A DNA stretch of 64,000 bases from Polaromonas sp. (GTDB lineage: Bacteria > Pseudomonadota > Gammaproteobacteria > Burkholderiales > Burkholderiaceae_C). The stretch is taken from positions 16,370 through 80,369 of the forward strand of contig JAURVI010000052.1 of assembly GCA_030655515.1 (NCBI GenBank), written 5' to 3'. Made by a program: the position numbers and the translations under genes. Shown here one piece after another: positions 46,955 to 56,088 of the stretch (position 1 is its first letter; every line of letters starts with the position of its first letter). The notes under the pieces were generated by a model that had not been told where the DNA came from, did not search any database, and worked only from the letters and a program-made list of their open reading frames with translations.

Positions 46955-48225
46955 ATACTAAAACTCACTGTCCCTATAGACAAACCAAAAACCTACAAGA
47001 TGCACTCACCTCTGATAAGGTGAGAGTGGCTTTTTTGCTAGGCGCAGGCTGTCCAGTATCGATTCGCATGAAGGAGGGTGTTTTTTGTACCGATGAAACT
47101 GCGGCTGGCTCAGCGCCTTTGATTCCGGACATTGCTGGCCTAACCGGATTAATAAAAGCAGAACTCAGGGGCAATGACAAGTACAAGACCAGTTTTGAGG
47201 CGGTACTAAAGCGGCTTGATGGCGACGCACCTGAAAGTAAGGTAACCATAGAGGACATTCTGAGTCATATTCGTTCACTACAAGATGTGATTCGCGAGGG
47301 CAGCATTGATGGGCTGGATAAGGCAAACCTCGCCGCACTTGACATCGCAATATGCGACATCACCACCAAGAAGGTGAACGTTCAATTGCCCCAGGCACGA
47401 ACTGCGTATCACCAGTTCGCAACGTGGATTGGTGGAGTACCTCGCGCAAACGCGGTGGAAATATTTACGCCGAACTATGACTTGCTTCTTGAGCAAGGGC
47501 TTGAAGCTGGGCAAATACCTTATTTCGATGGATTTGTTGGCTCCAAACAAGCCTTTTTTGATTTGACCTCAATGGAGGAAGAGGGTAAAAATGCATTGCC
47601 TGACCGTTGGGCGCGGTTGTGGAAAGTTCATGGTTCCGTTAATTGGTGGCGAGTAGCAGTAGAGAAACAACAGAAGGAAACTGCGGACAAAGGGAAGGAA
47701 GAGTTTGAGATTGTCAGAGGAGAAAAGCCGGAGAACGCAGTTCAACAGATGATTTATCCATCTCACCTCAAATACGATCAGAGTAGGCGCATGCCATATC
47801 TTGCAATGCTGGACAGGCTCAGATCATTCTTGAGCCGTGGTCAAGCTGTACTTGTGACTTGCGGCTATTCGTTTCTCGATCAGCACTTGAATGAGGTCCT
47901 CCTCCAAGGATTACGCAGCAACCCGACTGCGATGTGTTTCGGGTTGCTACATTCGAAAAAATCAGATTATCCAATAGCTGTCGAAAAGGCAAAACGTCAC
48001 CAAAACTTGAGCCTCTTAGCAAGAGATGGCGCAGTTCTCGGTACTTTTGAAAAAGACTGGCATAACGAAGCACGCGACGGTGATTCATTGAATGACCTTA
48101 GCTTGAGGCAGCCGACTACCGGTAGTTGCGAATTCATACTTGGTGATTTCAAAAAATTAGGCGAATTCTTAGCGACTCAACTTTCGCGTTCTGATGAGGA
48201 CGAAGGCAGCAAAGATGTCGCTTGA
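46951..48225 (+). CDS. SIR2-like NAD-consuming defence effector
   Basis: A 424-residue protein with a SIR2-type NAD-binding domain. The GAG loop is at residues 31-33 (LLGAGCP), the TPNYD motif at 173-177, and the candidate catalytic histidine is H227 in KVHGSVNW. The C-terminal half carries a VLVTCGYSFLDQHLNEVLL segment of the SIR2_2 type. Such proteins act as NADases in phage defence. It overlaps the DUF2130 stop by four bases and the HerA start by about eleven bases. SIR2 plus HerA is the known two-gene Nezha-type anti-phage system; this gene is its likely NAD-depleting half. Confidence 0.88.
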   Translation: MNTKTHCPYRQTKNLQDALTSDKVRVAFLLGAGCPVSIRMKEGVFCTDETAAGSAPLIPDIAGLTGLIKAELRGNDKYKTSFEAVLKRLDGDAPESKVTIEDILSHIRSLQDVIREGSIDGLDKANLAALDIAICDITTKKVNVQLPQARTAYHQFATWIGGVPRANAVEIFTPNYDLLLEQGLEAGQIPYFDGFVGSKQAFFDLTSMEEEGKNALPDRWARLWKVHGSVNWWRVAVEKQQKETADKGKEEFEIVRGEKPENAVQQMIYPSHLKYDQSRRMPYLAMLDRLRSFLSRGQAVLVTCGYSFLDQHLNEVLLQGLRSNPTAMCFGLLHSKKSDYPIAVEKAKRHQNLSLLARDGAVLGTFEKDWHNEARDGDSLNDLSLRQPTTGSCEFILGDFKKLGEFLATQLSRSDEDEGSKDVA

Positions 48226-50128
48226 TCCCACCTTCATTGGCACGGTACAGGACGTGATGGGTGCTTCTGTAACGGTCGAGCTCGGCAGTGAGACAGTGAC
48301 GGGGCTAAGTTTTGTTCACGGAGAGGGATATCGGATTGGACAAGTCGGTAGTTTTGTTCGCATCCCGCTCGGATTTGTGGACCTATACGGTGTTGTCTCG
48401 CAGGTCGGCGCGGGTGCGGCGCCGGCAAGCGAGGAGAAAGAAAAAATCTATGGTAATCGCTGGATAAAGGTTCAAATGGTGGGGGAGAGTCGGCGCGGCG
48501 GGTTGTTTGAGCGTGGTATCTCCCAACACCCCACGATTGATGATCGGGTCCACATCGTTACTGAGGGTGACCTGCGCGCGATATACGGCTCGGGCGATCC
48601 GTGGGACTTTGTCGCCATTGGCCACCTGGCAAGTGCGGAATCAATTCCATCGTTGATAAACATCAACAAGTTGATAACGAGGCATTCAGCAGTTGTTGGT
48701 ACAACTGGATCCGGGAAGTCAACGACTGTGGCTGGCCTATTGAACTCTCTCTCAGACCCTGATCGCTACCCCTCGGCCCGTATCATTGTTTTGGATATAC
48801 ACGGTGAGTACGCCAAGGCATTGAGCGACCGATCATCAGTGTTTCGTGTTTCAGCAGATTCTTCTAAAGGCCAGACAGGGCTTCATGTTCCTTTTTGGGC
48901 GCTTAGCTTTGATGAGTTGGTAACACTTGCGTTCGGTGAGTTGGGCGACGACGCTAAAACCATCATCGGAGACGCGATTGTTCAGCTCAAACAGGAATCT
49001 TTAAAGCTTCACCCGCGAGATGGCGTTGATGCGGCAAGAGTAACGGTTGACTCGCCTGTTCCATTCTCGCTGAATAGACTCTGGTTTGAGTTGCATCAGC
49101 GCGCTCATCACACACTGATACCAAAACCAGGTGGTGCCAACGATGAAGTTGAAATCGCCTACGTGCTTGGTGACGATGGACAACCAGTGCAAAGAGGTGA
49201 TGCCACAACTGTTACGCCGCCAGCGTATCGAACCGTAAAGACCACTGGGCCCGCCAATGAACGGGTTCAACATGGCAGGGATGAGTCAGTGCCAAAGAGG
49301 TCGTTATCTATCTTGGCCTCAAAACTAAAAGACCCAAGACTGACCTTTCTTTTCAATCCAGATCAATGGCTACCAACCCTTGATGGTGCAACGGCTAAGG
49401 ACATTGACAGCCTGTTGGAGGATTGGATTGGCGGCCCAAACCCTATCACTATTCTCGATTTGTCCGGTATTCCGTCATCGATTTTGAATGATCTGATCGG
49501 CGCATTGCTTCGAATTCTGTATGACTCAATTTTCTGGGCCCGAGATCTTCCAGAAGGCGGACGGGAGCGGCCATTGTTGATCGTGCTTGAGGAGGCGCAT
49601 GCCTATCTCGGAAAAGAAAATCCTGGAGAAAAATCTCGCTCGGCGGCAGCCGCAGTACGCAGAATTGCAAAGGAGGGTCGAAAATACGGCGTAGGCATGA
49701 TGATCGTTAGTCAGCGTCCGTCAGAGATTGACACAACGATACTCTCGCAATGCGGAACAATTTTTGCAATGCGGCTAGCAAATGACACCGACAGAGGGCA
49801 CATCGCTAGCGCAGCATCGGACAATCTTAAAGGGCTGTTTGACATGCTGCCTGTACTGAGAACTGGGGAGGCAATTGTTGTGGGTGAGGCGGTAAGCCTC
49901 CCGGTACGAACGCTTATTACCCCACCACTGATCAATCGACGTCCTGACAGCTTTGACCCAACAGTGGCTGTCCGTCGCTCAGTGGACGGATTTCACGGTC
50001 CCAGTGGTTGGAATCAACCCCGAGACCCACCTAACTACCCTGCGATGGTGCGGCAGTGGCGAGCGCAAACGCCTCGCTATGCACACAAACCGGCCGTTAC
50101 AGAAATTGCAGATTTACCCAAAGAATAG
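48215..50128 (+). CDS. HerA-like ATPase (DUF87) of a SIR2-HerA system
   Basis: A 637-residue HerA/FtsK-type ATPase. The N-terminal beta-barrel (HAS) domain spans about residues 1-130. The Walker A motif GTTGSGKST is at 162-170, a Walker B strand ends LLIVLEEAHAYLG near 455-466, and the sensor region KYGVGMMIVSQRPSEID follows. HerA proteins form hexameric rings, and in SIR2-HerA systems the ring binds and controls the SIR2 NADase. ATG 48215 has AAGG upstream; ATG 48194, seven codons earlier, is also possible. Either start overlaps the SIR2 stop. Confidence 0.9.
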   Translation: MSLDPTFIGTVQDVMGASVTVELGSETVTGLSFVHGEGYRIGQVGSFVRIPLGFVDLYGVVSQVGAGAAPASEEKEKIYGNRWIKVQMVGESRRGGLFERGISQHPTIDDRVHIVTEGDLRAIYGSGDPWDFVAIGHLASAESIPSLININKLITRHSAVVGTTGSGKSTTVAGLLNSLSDPDRYPSARIIVLDIHGEYAKALSDRSSVFRVSADSSKGQTGLHVPFWALSFDELVTLAFGELGDDAKTIIGDAIVQLKQESLKLHPRDGVDAARVTVDSPVPFSLNRLWFELHQRAHHTLIPKPGGANDEVEIAYVLGDDGQPVQRGDATTVTPPAYRTVKTTGPANERVQHGRDESVPKRSLSILASKLKDPRLTFLFNPDQWLPTLDGATAKDIDSLLEDWIGGPNPITILDLSGIPSSILNDLIGALLRILYDSIFWARDLPEGGRERPLLIVLEEAHAYLGKENPGEKSRSAAAAVRRIAKEGRKYGVGMMIVSQRPSEIDTTILSQCGTIFAMRLANDTDRGHIASAASDNLKGLFDMLPVLRTGEAIVVGEAVSLPVRTLITPPLINRRPDSFDPTVAVRRSVDGFHGPSGWNQPRDPPNYPAMVRQWRAQTPRYAHKPAVTEIADLPKE

Positions 50129-50140
50129 AAGGAATCAACC

Positions 50141-50350
50141 ATGGACTGGATTAACGCCAACTCATCAAATATCGAGCGCTTCGCATACGACCCTGTCTCG
50201 CGAGTGTTAAAGGTTGAGTTCAAGAATGGGGGGACATATGACTATTTCGATGTTTCGCCAAGTGATTTTCAAAGGATGTGCAATGCGCCATCCAAAGGGC
50301 AGTTTTTAGCTAGCGATATCAAGGGCAAATACAGATATGCACGGGCGTAA
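50141..50350 (+). CDS. KTSC domain small protein
   Basis: A 69-residue protein consisting of one KTSC domain (named after the lysyl-tRNA synthetase C-terminus): SSNIERFAYDPVSRVLKVEF, then GGTYDYFDVSPSDF and a basic KGKYRYARA tail. Function of free-standing KTSC proteins is unknown, though RNA or nucleotide binding has been suggested. It starts 12 bases after the HerA stop, shares the A+T-rich composition of SIR2 and HerA, and is 44 bases before mod. It may be an accessory part of the cassette. Confidence 0.85.
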   Translation: MDWINANSSNIERFAYDPVSRVLKVEFKNGGTYDYFDVSPSDFQRMCNAPSKGQFLASDIKGKYRYARA

Positions 50351-50394
50351 TCGTTCTTGTCGCTATTCAAAGCTCCGGGTGAGACAAGAATTCA

Positions 50395-52071
50395 ATGGCT
50401 AAGACAAAACTAGAACTCACCTGGATCGGCAAGGACCAGCGGCCGCGGCTGGAGCCGCGCATTTTCCTGGAGGACCCGGCGCGCAGTTACCACGCTGCGG
50501 CGCGGGTGACGGACAAGGATATTTTTGACAACCGGCTGATCAAGGGCGACAACCTGCTGGCGCTCAAGGCCCTGGAGGCGGAGTTTGCGGGCAAGGTGAA
50601 GTGCGTGTTCATCGACCCGCCGTACAACACGGGCAGCGCGTTCACGCACTACGACGACGGGCTGGAGCATTCGATCTGGCTGGGGCTGATGCGCGACCGG
50701 CTGGAGATTATTCGCCGTTTGCTGTCTGACGATGGCTCGCTGTGGATCACGATTGACGACAACGAGGCGCATTACCTCAAGGTGTTGTGTGATGAGATTT
50801 TTGGACGCCGGAATTTTGTAGCGTCTATTGCGTGGGAAAAGGATCAAGCGCGACATAACGATGCAGTGATCTCTGGCGCACATGATCAAGTGCTTTTGTA
50901 TGCCAAGGATCAGTCCATTTGGAAGCGCATTCGAAATTTGCTTCCCCGTGAAGAGGATGGTAATGCTCGTTACAAAAATCCGGACAACGACCCACGCGGG
51001 CCATGGTTACAGGGGGCTTGCAGTACAGCCAAAAGTGGCTCGGAGAAGAATAGATTCCCTGTGATGCTGCCGTCGGGACGCCCAATACAGCCGCCGCCTG
51101 GAAATTATTGGCGCTACGCTGAAGAAACATTGAAGCAAGCGCAACTCGATAACCGCGTGTACTACGGGAAGAATGGCGACAGGTTGCCGATCATTAAGAG
51201 TTACCTTTCTGAGGTTCAGGATGGCTTTGTTCCAAAGACACTCTGGCTGGCATCAGAGGTCGGTTCGAACCAGTCTGCGAAAAGAGACCACCTTCGAAAA
51301 CTTTTAGTGGGTATCGAACCGTTCTCGACACCCAAACCCGAAGGCTTGGTTAACCGCGCATTGCATATTTCAACCAACCCCGGCGATCTCGTCCTGGACT
51401 CCTTCGCCGGTTCCGGCACCACCGGCGCCGTCGCCCACAAAATGGGCCGGCGCTGGATCATGGTGGAGCTGGGCGAGCATTGCCACACGCACATCGTGCC
51501 GCGCCTCAAGAAGGTGATCGACGGGCAAGACCCCGGCGGCGTGACGCAGGCCACGGGCTGGCAGGGCGGCGGTGGTTTTCGCTATTACGAGCTGGCGCCC
51601 ACGCTGCTGGCCACGGACCGCTGGGGCAACCTGGTCATCAACCCCGAGTACGACGCAGGCATGCTGGCAGCCGCCATGTGCAAGCTGGAAGGCTTTAGCT
51701 ACGCGCCGTCCGAAGTGCTGTGGTGGCAGCAGGGGCGCAGCAGCGAGAGCGACTTTATCTACGTCACCACGCAAACACTGGGTGCCGAGCAACTGGCCGC
51801 GCTCAGCGACGAGGTGGGGGCCGACCCCAACAACCCGCGCAGCCTGCTGGTGTGCTGCGGCGCCTACCGGGGCGTGACGGCGGCGCAAGCCGCTCAGCGC
51901 TGGCCCAACCTGACCCTCAAGAAAATCCCCAAGATGGTGAAAGACCGTTGCGAGTGGGGCCATGACGACTACAGCCTGAACGTGGCCAACCTGCCGATGG
52001 CGCAGAAGCCGGTGGACGCGCCGCCCGCGCAGGATGATTTGTTTGGCTCGGCCAACGGAGGGACGACATGA
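50395..52071 (+). CDS. mod: Type III restriction-modification methyltransferase (Mod), adenine-N6 beta class
   Basis: A 558-residue N6-adenine methyltransferase. The catalytic motif IV is DPPYNTG at residues 74-80, and the AdoMet-binding motif I is DSFAGSG at 335-341. This order (IV before I) defines the beta class used by type III Mod proteins. The segment between them, about residues 132-332, holds the target-recognition domain and is visibly A+T-richer than the flanks, suggesting it was exchanged by recombination. The 3' stop overlaps the next start (ATGA at 52068-52071). With Res downstream it should form the Mod2Res restriction complex. Confidence 0.93.
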   Translation: MAKTKLELTWIGKDQRPRLEPRIFLEDPARSYHAAARVTDKDIFDNRLIKGDNLLALKALEAEFAGKVKCVFIDPPYNTGSAFTHYDDGLEHSIWLGLMRDRLEIIRRLLSDDGSLWITIDDNEAHYLKVLCDEIFGRRNFVASIAWEKDQARHNDAVISGAHDQVLLYAKDQSIWKRIRNLLPREEDGNARYKNPDNDPRGPWLQGACSTAKSGSEKNRFPVMLPSGRPIQPPPGNYWRYAEETLKQAQLDNRVYYGKNGDRLPIIKSYLSEVQDGFVPKTLWLASEVGSNQSAKRDHLRKLLVGIEPFSTPKPEGLVNRALHISTNPGDLVLDSFAGSGTTGAVAHKMGRRWIMVELGEHCHTHIVPRLKKVIDGQDPGGVTQATGWQGGGGFRYYELAPTLLATDRWGNLVINPEYDAGMLAAAMCKLEGFSYAPSEVLWWQQGRSSESDFIYVTTQTLGAEQLAALSDEVGADPNNPRSLLVCCGAYRGVTAAQAAQRWPNLTLKKIPKMVKDRCEWGHDDYSLNVANLPMAQKPVDAPPAQDDLFGSANGGTT

Positions 52072-53276
52072 GCACCCTGGCTTCCAAGAAAGTTGCGTCG
52101 AAAGGGGCCGTCACGAAGCTCGCGGCGCCGCCGGTTCTTGGGCGTGTCGTCGAAATTGTTCGAGCGGCACGCACGCAAGCAGCCCGCAGTGTCAACACTT
52201 CCCAGGTGGTCGCGAACTGGCTGATTGGGCGCGAGATCGTGCAAGATGAGCAAGCGGGCCGCCGCCGTGCGGGCTACGGCGCCGCATTGCTCAGAGAGTT
52301 GTCGGTGCGGTTGAAGGCTGATTTTGGGGCCGGCTATGGCGTTGACAACCTGGAGATGTTTCGCCGCTTTTTTCTGGAGTACCCCCAACTGCTGCCCGCC
52401 GAGATTTCCGACGCGCTGCGTCGGAAATCGGGTGGCGTTGGCAGCAGCTTGCCCATTCAACACGCGGTGCGTGGTGAATCCTGGAGAGTCGGGCAGCTTA
52501 GCGCCGACTTGTCGTGGACGCACTATCGCTTGCTGGTACGTGTGGGCAATGAGCAGGCACGCGCTTTCTACGAAATTGAAGCCATTGCCAACAGTTGGTC
52601 TGCACGGGAGCTTGAGCGGCAGATAAGCAGCCTGTTATTTGAGCGCCTGGCCCTGAGCAAGGACAAAAAGGGCTTGATGCGCCTGGCACTGCGGGGGCAT
52701 GAAATTCATCAGCCGGCTGATGTGTTCAAAGACCCGGTGGTGATGGAGTTTTTAGGGTTGCCCGAGTCGCCCCAATTGGTGGAAACCCAGTTGGAGCAGG
52801 CGCTGATCGACAACCTGCAACATTTCTTGCTGGAGCTGGGCAAGGGCTTTGCTTTTGTGTCCAGACAGGAGCGCATCACGCTGGACGGCGATCATTTTTA
52901 TATCGATCTGGTTTTCTATCACACCGTTCTGAAGTGCTACGTTCTGATTGATTTGAAGACGACCAAGCTGACGCACCAGGATCTGGGCCAGTTGCAGCTC
53001 TACGTGAACTATTACGACATCGAGCGCCGGACGGAAGGAGACAACCCCACGCTGGGTCTGATCCTCTGTGCAAACAAGAACGATGCGGTCGTTAAATACA
53101 CACTCGGTCCCGACCAGGCGCAGAAAATATTTGCAAGCCGCTACAAGCTGCACTTGCCAACAGAAGGGCAACTTCAGGCGGAGCTGAAACGGGAAGTCCG
53201 TTACCTGAGTCCGTCACAAGCCCCCAAAGGGGATTGCAAAGCGGCCAAAAAAACGACAGGGAGCGGAAAAGCATGA
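52068..53276 (+). CDS. DUF1016/YhcG-family PD-(D/E)XK nuclease-like protein
   Basis: A 402-residue protein of the YhcG/DUF1016 family. The N-terminal helical DUF1016_N domain (ANWLIGREIVQDEQAGRRRAGYG, LEMFRRFFLEYPQL) is followed by a C-terminal nuclease core. D280 in the YIDLVFY strand and D295-L-K297 in LIDLK are the expected catalytic residues, followed by HQDLGQLQLYVNYY. It overlaps mod and res by four bases on each side, so it is produced with the type III enzymes. A second nuclease between mod and res is not part of the classical type III pair. Confidence 0.88.
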   Translation: MSTLASKKVASKGAVTKLAAPPVLGRVVEIVRAARTQAARSVNTSQVVANWLIGREIVQDEQAGRRRAGYGAALLRELSVRLKADFGAGYGVDNLEMFRRFFLEYPQLLPAEISDALRRKSGGVGSSLPIQHAVRGESWRVGQLSADLSWTHYRLLVRVGNEQARAFYEIEAIANSWSARELERQISSLLFERLALSKDKKGLMRLALRGHEIHQPADVFKDPVVMEFLGLPESPQLVETQLEQALIDNLQHFLLELGKGFAFVSRQERITLDGDHFYIDLVFYHTVLKCYVLIDLKTTKLTHQDLGQLQLYVNYYDIERRTEGDNPTLGLILCANKNDAVVKYTLGPDQAQKIFASRYKLHLPTEGQLQAELKREVRYLSPSQAPKGDCKAAKKTTGSGKA

Positions 53277-56032
53277 GCCAGCGCGAAGTCAATGCCATCG
53301 CGGGCCGCCTGAGCCTGCGCCCGCCGCAAACCGAGTCGCTGGCCAAGCTGGCGCGCGCCATCGAGGCCGCGCCGGCCATGCTCAAGCATGACCGCGACGC
53401 GGCCGAGGTGGCGGCCGTGCTGGCAGCGCTGAAAAACCAGTTCCCAACGCTGCAGGACTTTGAGCGCGATTTTCCCTCGCTGTGCTTCGCACTGGCCACC
53501 GGCGTGGGCAAAACGCGGCTGATGGGCGCGTTCATCAGCTACCTGTTTCAGGCGCACGGCATCAAGCACTTCTTTGTGCTGGCGCCCAATCTGACGATTT
53601 ACGACAAGCTGATCACCGACTTCACGCCCAACACGCCCAAGTACGTGTTCAAGGGCATCGCCGATTTTGCCGCCTACCCGCCCGAGATCATCACCGGCGA
53701 CAACTATGAGGAACGGGCTCAGGCGCTGGGTGATTTGCTGTCGCCCGTCACCATCAACATCTTCAACATCTCCAAGATCAATTCCGAGGTGCGCGGCGGC
53801 AAGGCGCCGCGCATCAAGCGGCTGAGCGAATACATCGGCCAGAGCTATTTCGACTACCTGGCGGGCCTGCCGGACCTGGTGCTGCTGATGGACGAGTCGC
53901 ACCGCTACCGCGCCACGTCGGGCGTGCGCGCCATCAATGAACTGAAACCTTTGATTGGGCTGGAGCTCTCGGCCACGCCGTTTGTGGAGTCCAGCAAAGG
54001 GCCGGTGCCGTTCAAGAACGTGGTGATGGACTACCCGCTGGCACGCGCCATGGAAGACGGCTTTGTCAAAGAGCCCGCCGTGGTGACGCAACGCAACTTT
54101 GACGCGCGCAACATGCCGCCAGATGAGGTGGAGCGTGTCAAGCTGCAAGACGGTGTGCGCTTGCACGAGGCCACCAAGGTGGAGCTGAAAACTTATGCCC
54201 GCAGCAACGGTGTGAAAGAGGTCAAGCCCTTCATGCTGGTGATTGCGCGCGACACCACGCACGCGGGTGCCTTGCTGGCGCTGTTGCAGTCCGATGCCTT
54301 CTTTGGCGGGCGTTACCGCCACAAGGTGATCCAGGTGGACAGCAGCAAGAGCGGTGCGGACGAAGAAGAAATGATCCGCCGCCTGCTGGCCGTGGAAAGC
54401 GTGGACGAACCGACCGAGATCGTGATTCACGTCAACATGCTCAAGGAGGGCTGGGACGTGACCAACCTCTACACCATCGTGCCGCTGCGCGCGGCCAATG
54501 CGCGCACGCTGGTGGAGCAGTCCATCGGACGCGGCTTGCGCCTGCCCTATGGCAAGCGCACCGGCGTGGACGCGGTGGACCGGCTCAACATCATTGCGCA
54601 CGACCGGTTCCAGGAAATCATTGACGACGCCAACCGGGCCGATTCGCCGATCAAGCTCAAGACGCTGATTCTGGAAGCGCCTGATGCGGGCGACGAGCGG
54701 ATGCAGAGCGTGACGGTGCAACCCAATCTGGCTGGAGCGCTGGGTTTGAACCAGGGCGCGGAGGCTTCCCTTGCTTCTGGCGCCGGTCAGCCTGCGTCCA
54801 GTGGGTTGCCTGTGGTGACGCCGGTATTCACCACCTCGCACGAGCGGCAGGCGGCGCATGTGGTCATGGAGGTGCTGGCCGGGTACGAAGTGCGGCCGCA
54901 GGACGCGCCCACCCGGCAAGCCTTGCTGAGGCCCGAGCTGCAAGCCCGGATTGCCGAAGCGGTGAAAGAAAAGCTGCCGCCGGTGCAGGCCAGCCTGCTG
55001 ACGGGCGACGACGCGCCGCCAGAGCTGGACTTGGCTGACGTGGTGCGCCGGACGGTGGAAGAAGCGGTGAAGCAGAGCATCGACATTCCGCGCATCGCCG
55101 TGGTGCCCAAGGGCGATATCACCAGTGGCTTCAAGCCGTTCACACTGGATGTGTCAGGCCTGCATCTGCAACCCAAGGACCGCTCGCTCGTCGGTCAGAC
55201 GCTGCGAACGCACGAGCAGTTCACGCTGTCAGCACAAAGCGGGCGCACCGAGCATCGGCTGGAAGACTACATCGTCCACGCGCTGATCGACTACGACGAC
55301 ATTGACTACACGACCCATGCCGGTTTGCTGTACGACTTGGCGGGGCAAATGGTGGCGCACCTGCAAAGCTACTTGCCGGTCGCTGACGAAGTGCGCAACG
55401 TGCTGGACCTGGACCGGCAACTGATTGCCAAGAACATCCACGCGCAGATGATGAGTCACTTCCATGAAGCGGCCACTGAATATGAAGTAGTCGTGAGCCG
55501 GGGCTTCACCGCGCTGAAGGAGCCCACCTACACCGTGGGCGCGGGCCAGCCGGTGCGCGATTACCGCCACACGGTGGATGAGCCCAGCCGTATCAAGCAA
55601 ATGGTGTTCGGCCACTTCTCGCGCTGCCTGTACCCGCTGCAGAAGTTTGACTCGGACACGGAGCGCCGCTTCGCGGTGATTCTGGAGCGCGATGCGGACA
55701 AGTGGTTCAAGCCGGCCAAGGGACAGTTTCAGGTGTTCTACAAGCTGGGGGTCGAACAGTCGGAGTACGTGCCCGACTTCGTGGCGGAAACCGCCCACTT
55801 TGTGCTGATGGTTGAGACCAAGGCGCGCAATGAGCTGGGCAGCGATGAAGTCAAGGCCAAAACCGAGGCGGGCGCCGTGTGGTGCGGGCATGCAGCAGAC
55901 CACGCCCGCAAGATCGGCGCCAAGCCCTGGAAGTACCTGCTGATTCCGCATGACCTGGTGACGGAGGACAAGCGGCTGGTGGACTTCTTGGCGTTTGAAA
56001 TTTCAGCCCCCTCCCTCCGCGCAGTGCCATGA
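53273..56032 (+). CDS. res: Type III restriction enzyme Res subunit (helicase-nuclease)
   Basis: A 919-residue Res protein. The helicase Walker A ATGVGKT is at residues 75-81, the DEAH-type box reads DESH at 207-210, and the VEQSIGRGLRLPYG motif VI is in the second RecA fold. The C-terminal endonuclease has D835 in VPDFVAE and E848-T-K850, a PD-(D/E)XK site. In type III systems Res cleaves DNA beside two head-to-head unmethylated sites, using ATP. ATG 53273 overlaps the DUF1016 stop. It ends the eight-gene operon, 56 bases from the convergent SNF2 gene. Confidence 0.92.
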   Translation: MSQREVNAIAGRLSLRPPQTESLAKLARAIEAAPAMLKHDRDAAEVAAVLAALKNQFPTLQDFERDFPSLCFALATGVGKTRLMGAFISYLFQAHGIKHFFVLAPNLTIYDKLITDFTPNTPKYVFKGIADFAAYPPEIITGDNYEERAQALGDLLSPVTINIFNISKINSEVRGGKAPRIKRLSEYIGQSYFDYLAGLPDLVLLMDESHRYRATSGVRAINELKPLIGLELSATPFVESSKGPVPFKNVVMDYPLARAMEDGFVKEPAVVTQRNFDARNMPPDEVERVKLQDGVRLHEATKVELKTYARSNGVKEVKPFMLVIARDTTHAGALLALLQSDAFFGGRYRHKVIQVDSSKSGADEEEMIRRLLAVESVDEPTEIVIHVNMLKEGWDVTNLYTIVPLRAANARTLVEQSIGRGLRLPYGKRTGVDAVDRLNIIAHDRFQEIIDDANRADSPIKLKTLILEAPDAGDERMQSVTVQPNLAGALGLNQGAEASLASGAGQPASSGLPVVTPVFTTSHERQAAHVVMEVLAGYEVRPQDAPTRQALLRPELQARIAEAVKEKLPPVQASLLTGDDAPPELDLADVVRRTVEEAVKQSIDIPRIAVVPKGDITSGFKPFTLDVSGLHLQPKDRSLVGQTLRTHEQFTLSAQSGRTEHRLEDYIVHALIDYDDIDYTTHAGLLYDLAGQMVAHLQSYLPVADEVRNVLDLDRQLIAKNIHAQMMSHFHEAATEYEVVVSRGFTALKEPTYTVGAGQPVRDYRHTVDEPSRIKQMVFGHFSRCLYPLQKFDSDTERRFAVILERDADKWFKPAKGQFQVFYKLGVEQSEYVPDFVAETAHFVLMVETKARNELGSDEVKAKTEAGAVWCGHAADHARKIGAKPWKYLLIPHDLVTEDKRLVDFLAFEISAPSLRAVP

Positions 56033-56088
56033 ACCACAAGATCGGGCGCAACGACTCTCTGCCCCTGCGGCAATAGCCCCTCGCGACT

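Larger units (their letters stand above)
46900..50394. other. A+T-rich inserted cassette (SIR2-HerA-KTSC)
   Basis: From roughly the last 50 bases of the DUF2130 gene to the start of mod, base composition and codon use shift visibly towards A+T, with frequent AAA, GAT, TTG and ATT codons, compared with the GC-rich codons of dinD, DUF2130 and the flanks of mod. Boundaries are estimated by eye. The shift marks a horizontally acquired three-gene module inside an older operon. No direct repeats or integrase were seen at the edges. Confidence 0.6.

Noticed and set aside
53201..54943. 580-residue minus-strand open frame opposite res
   Set aside because: The reading frame is a shadow of the GC-rich res gene, and no family is recognisable.
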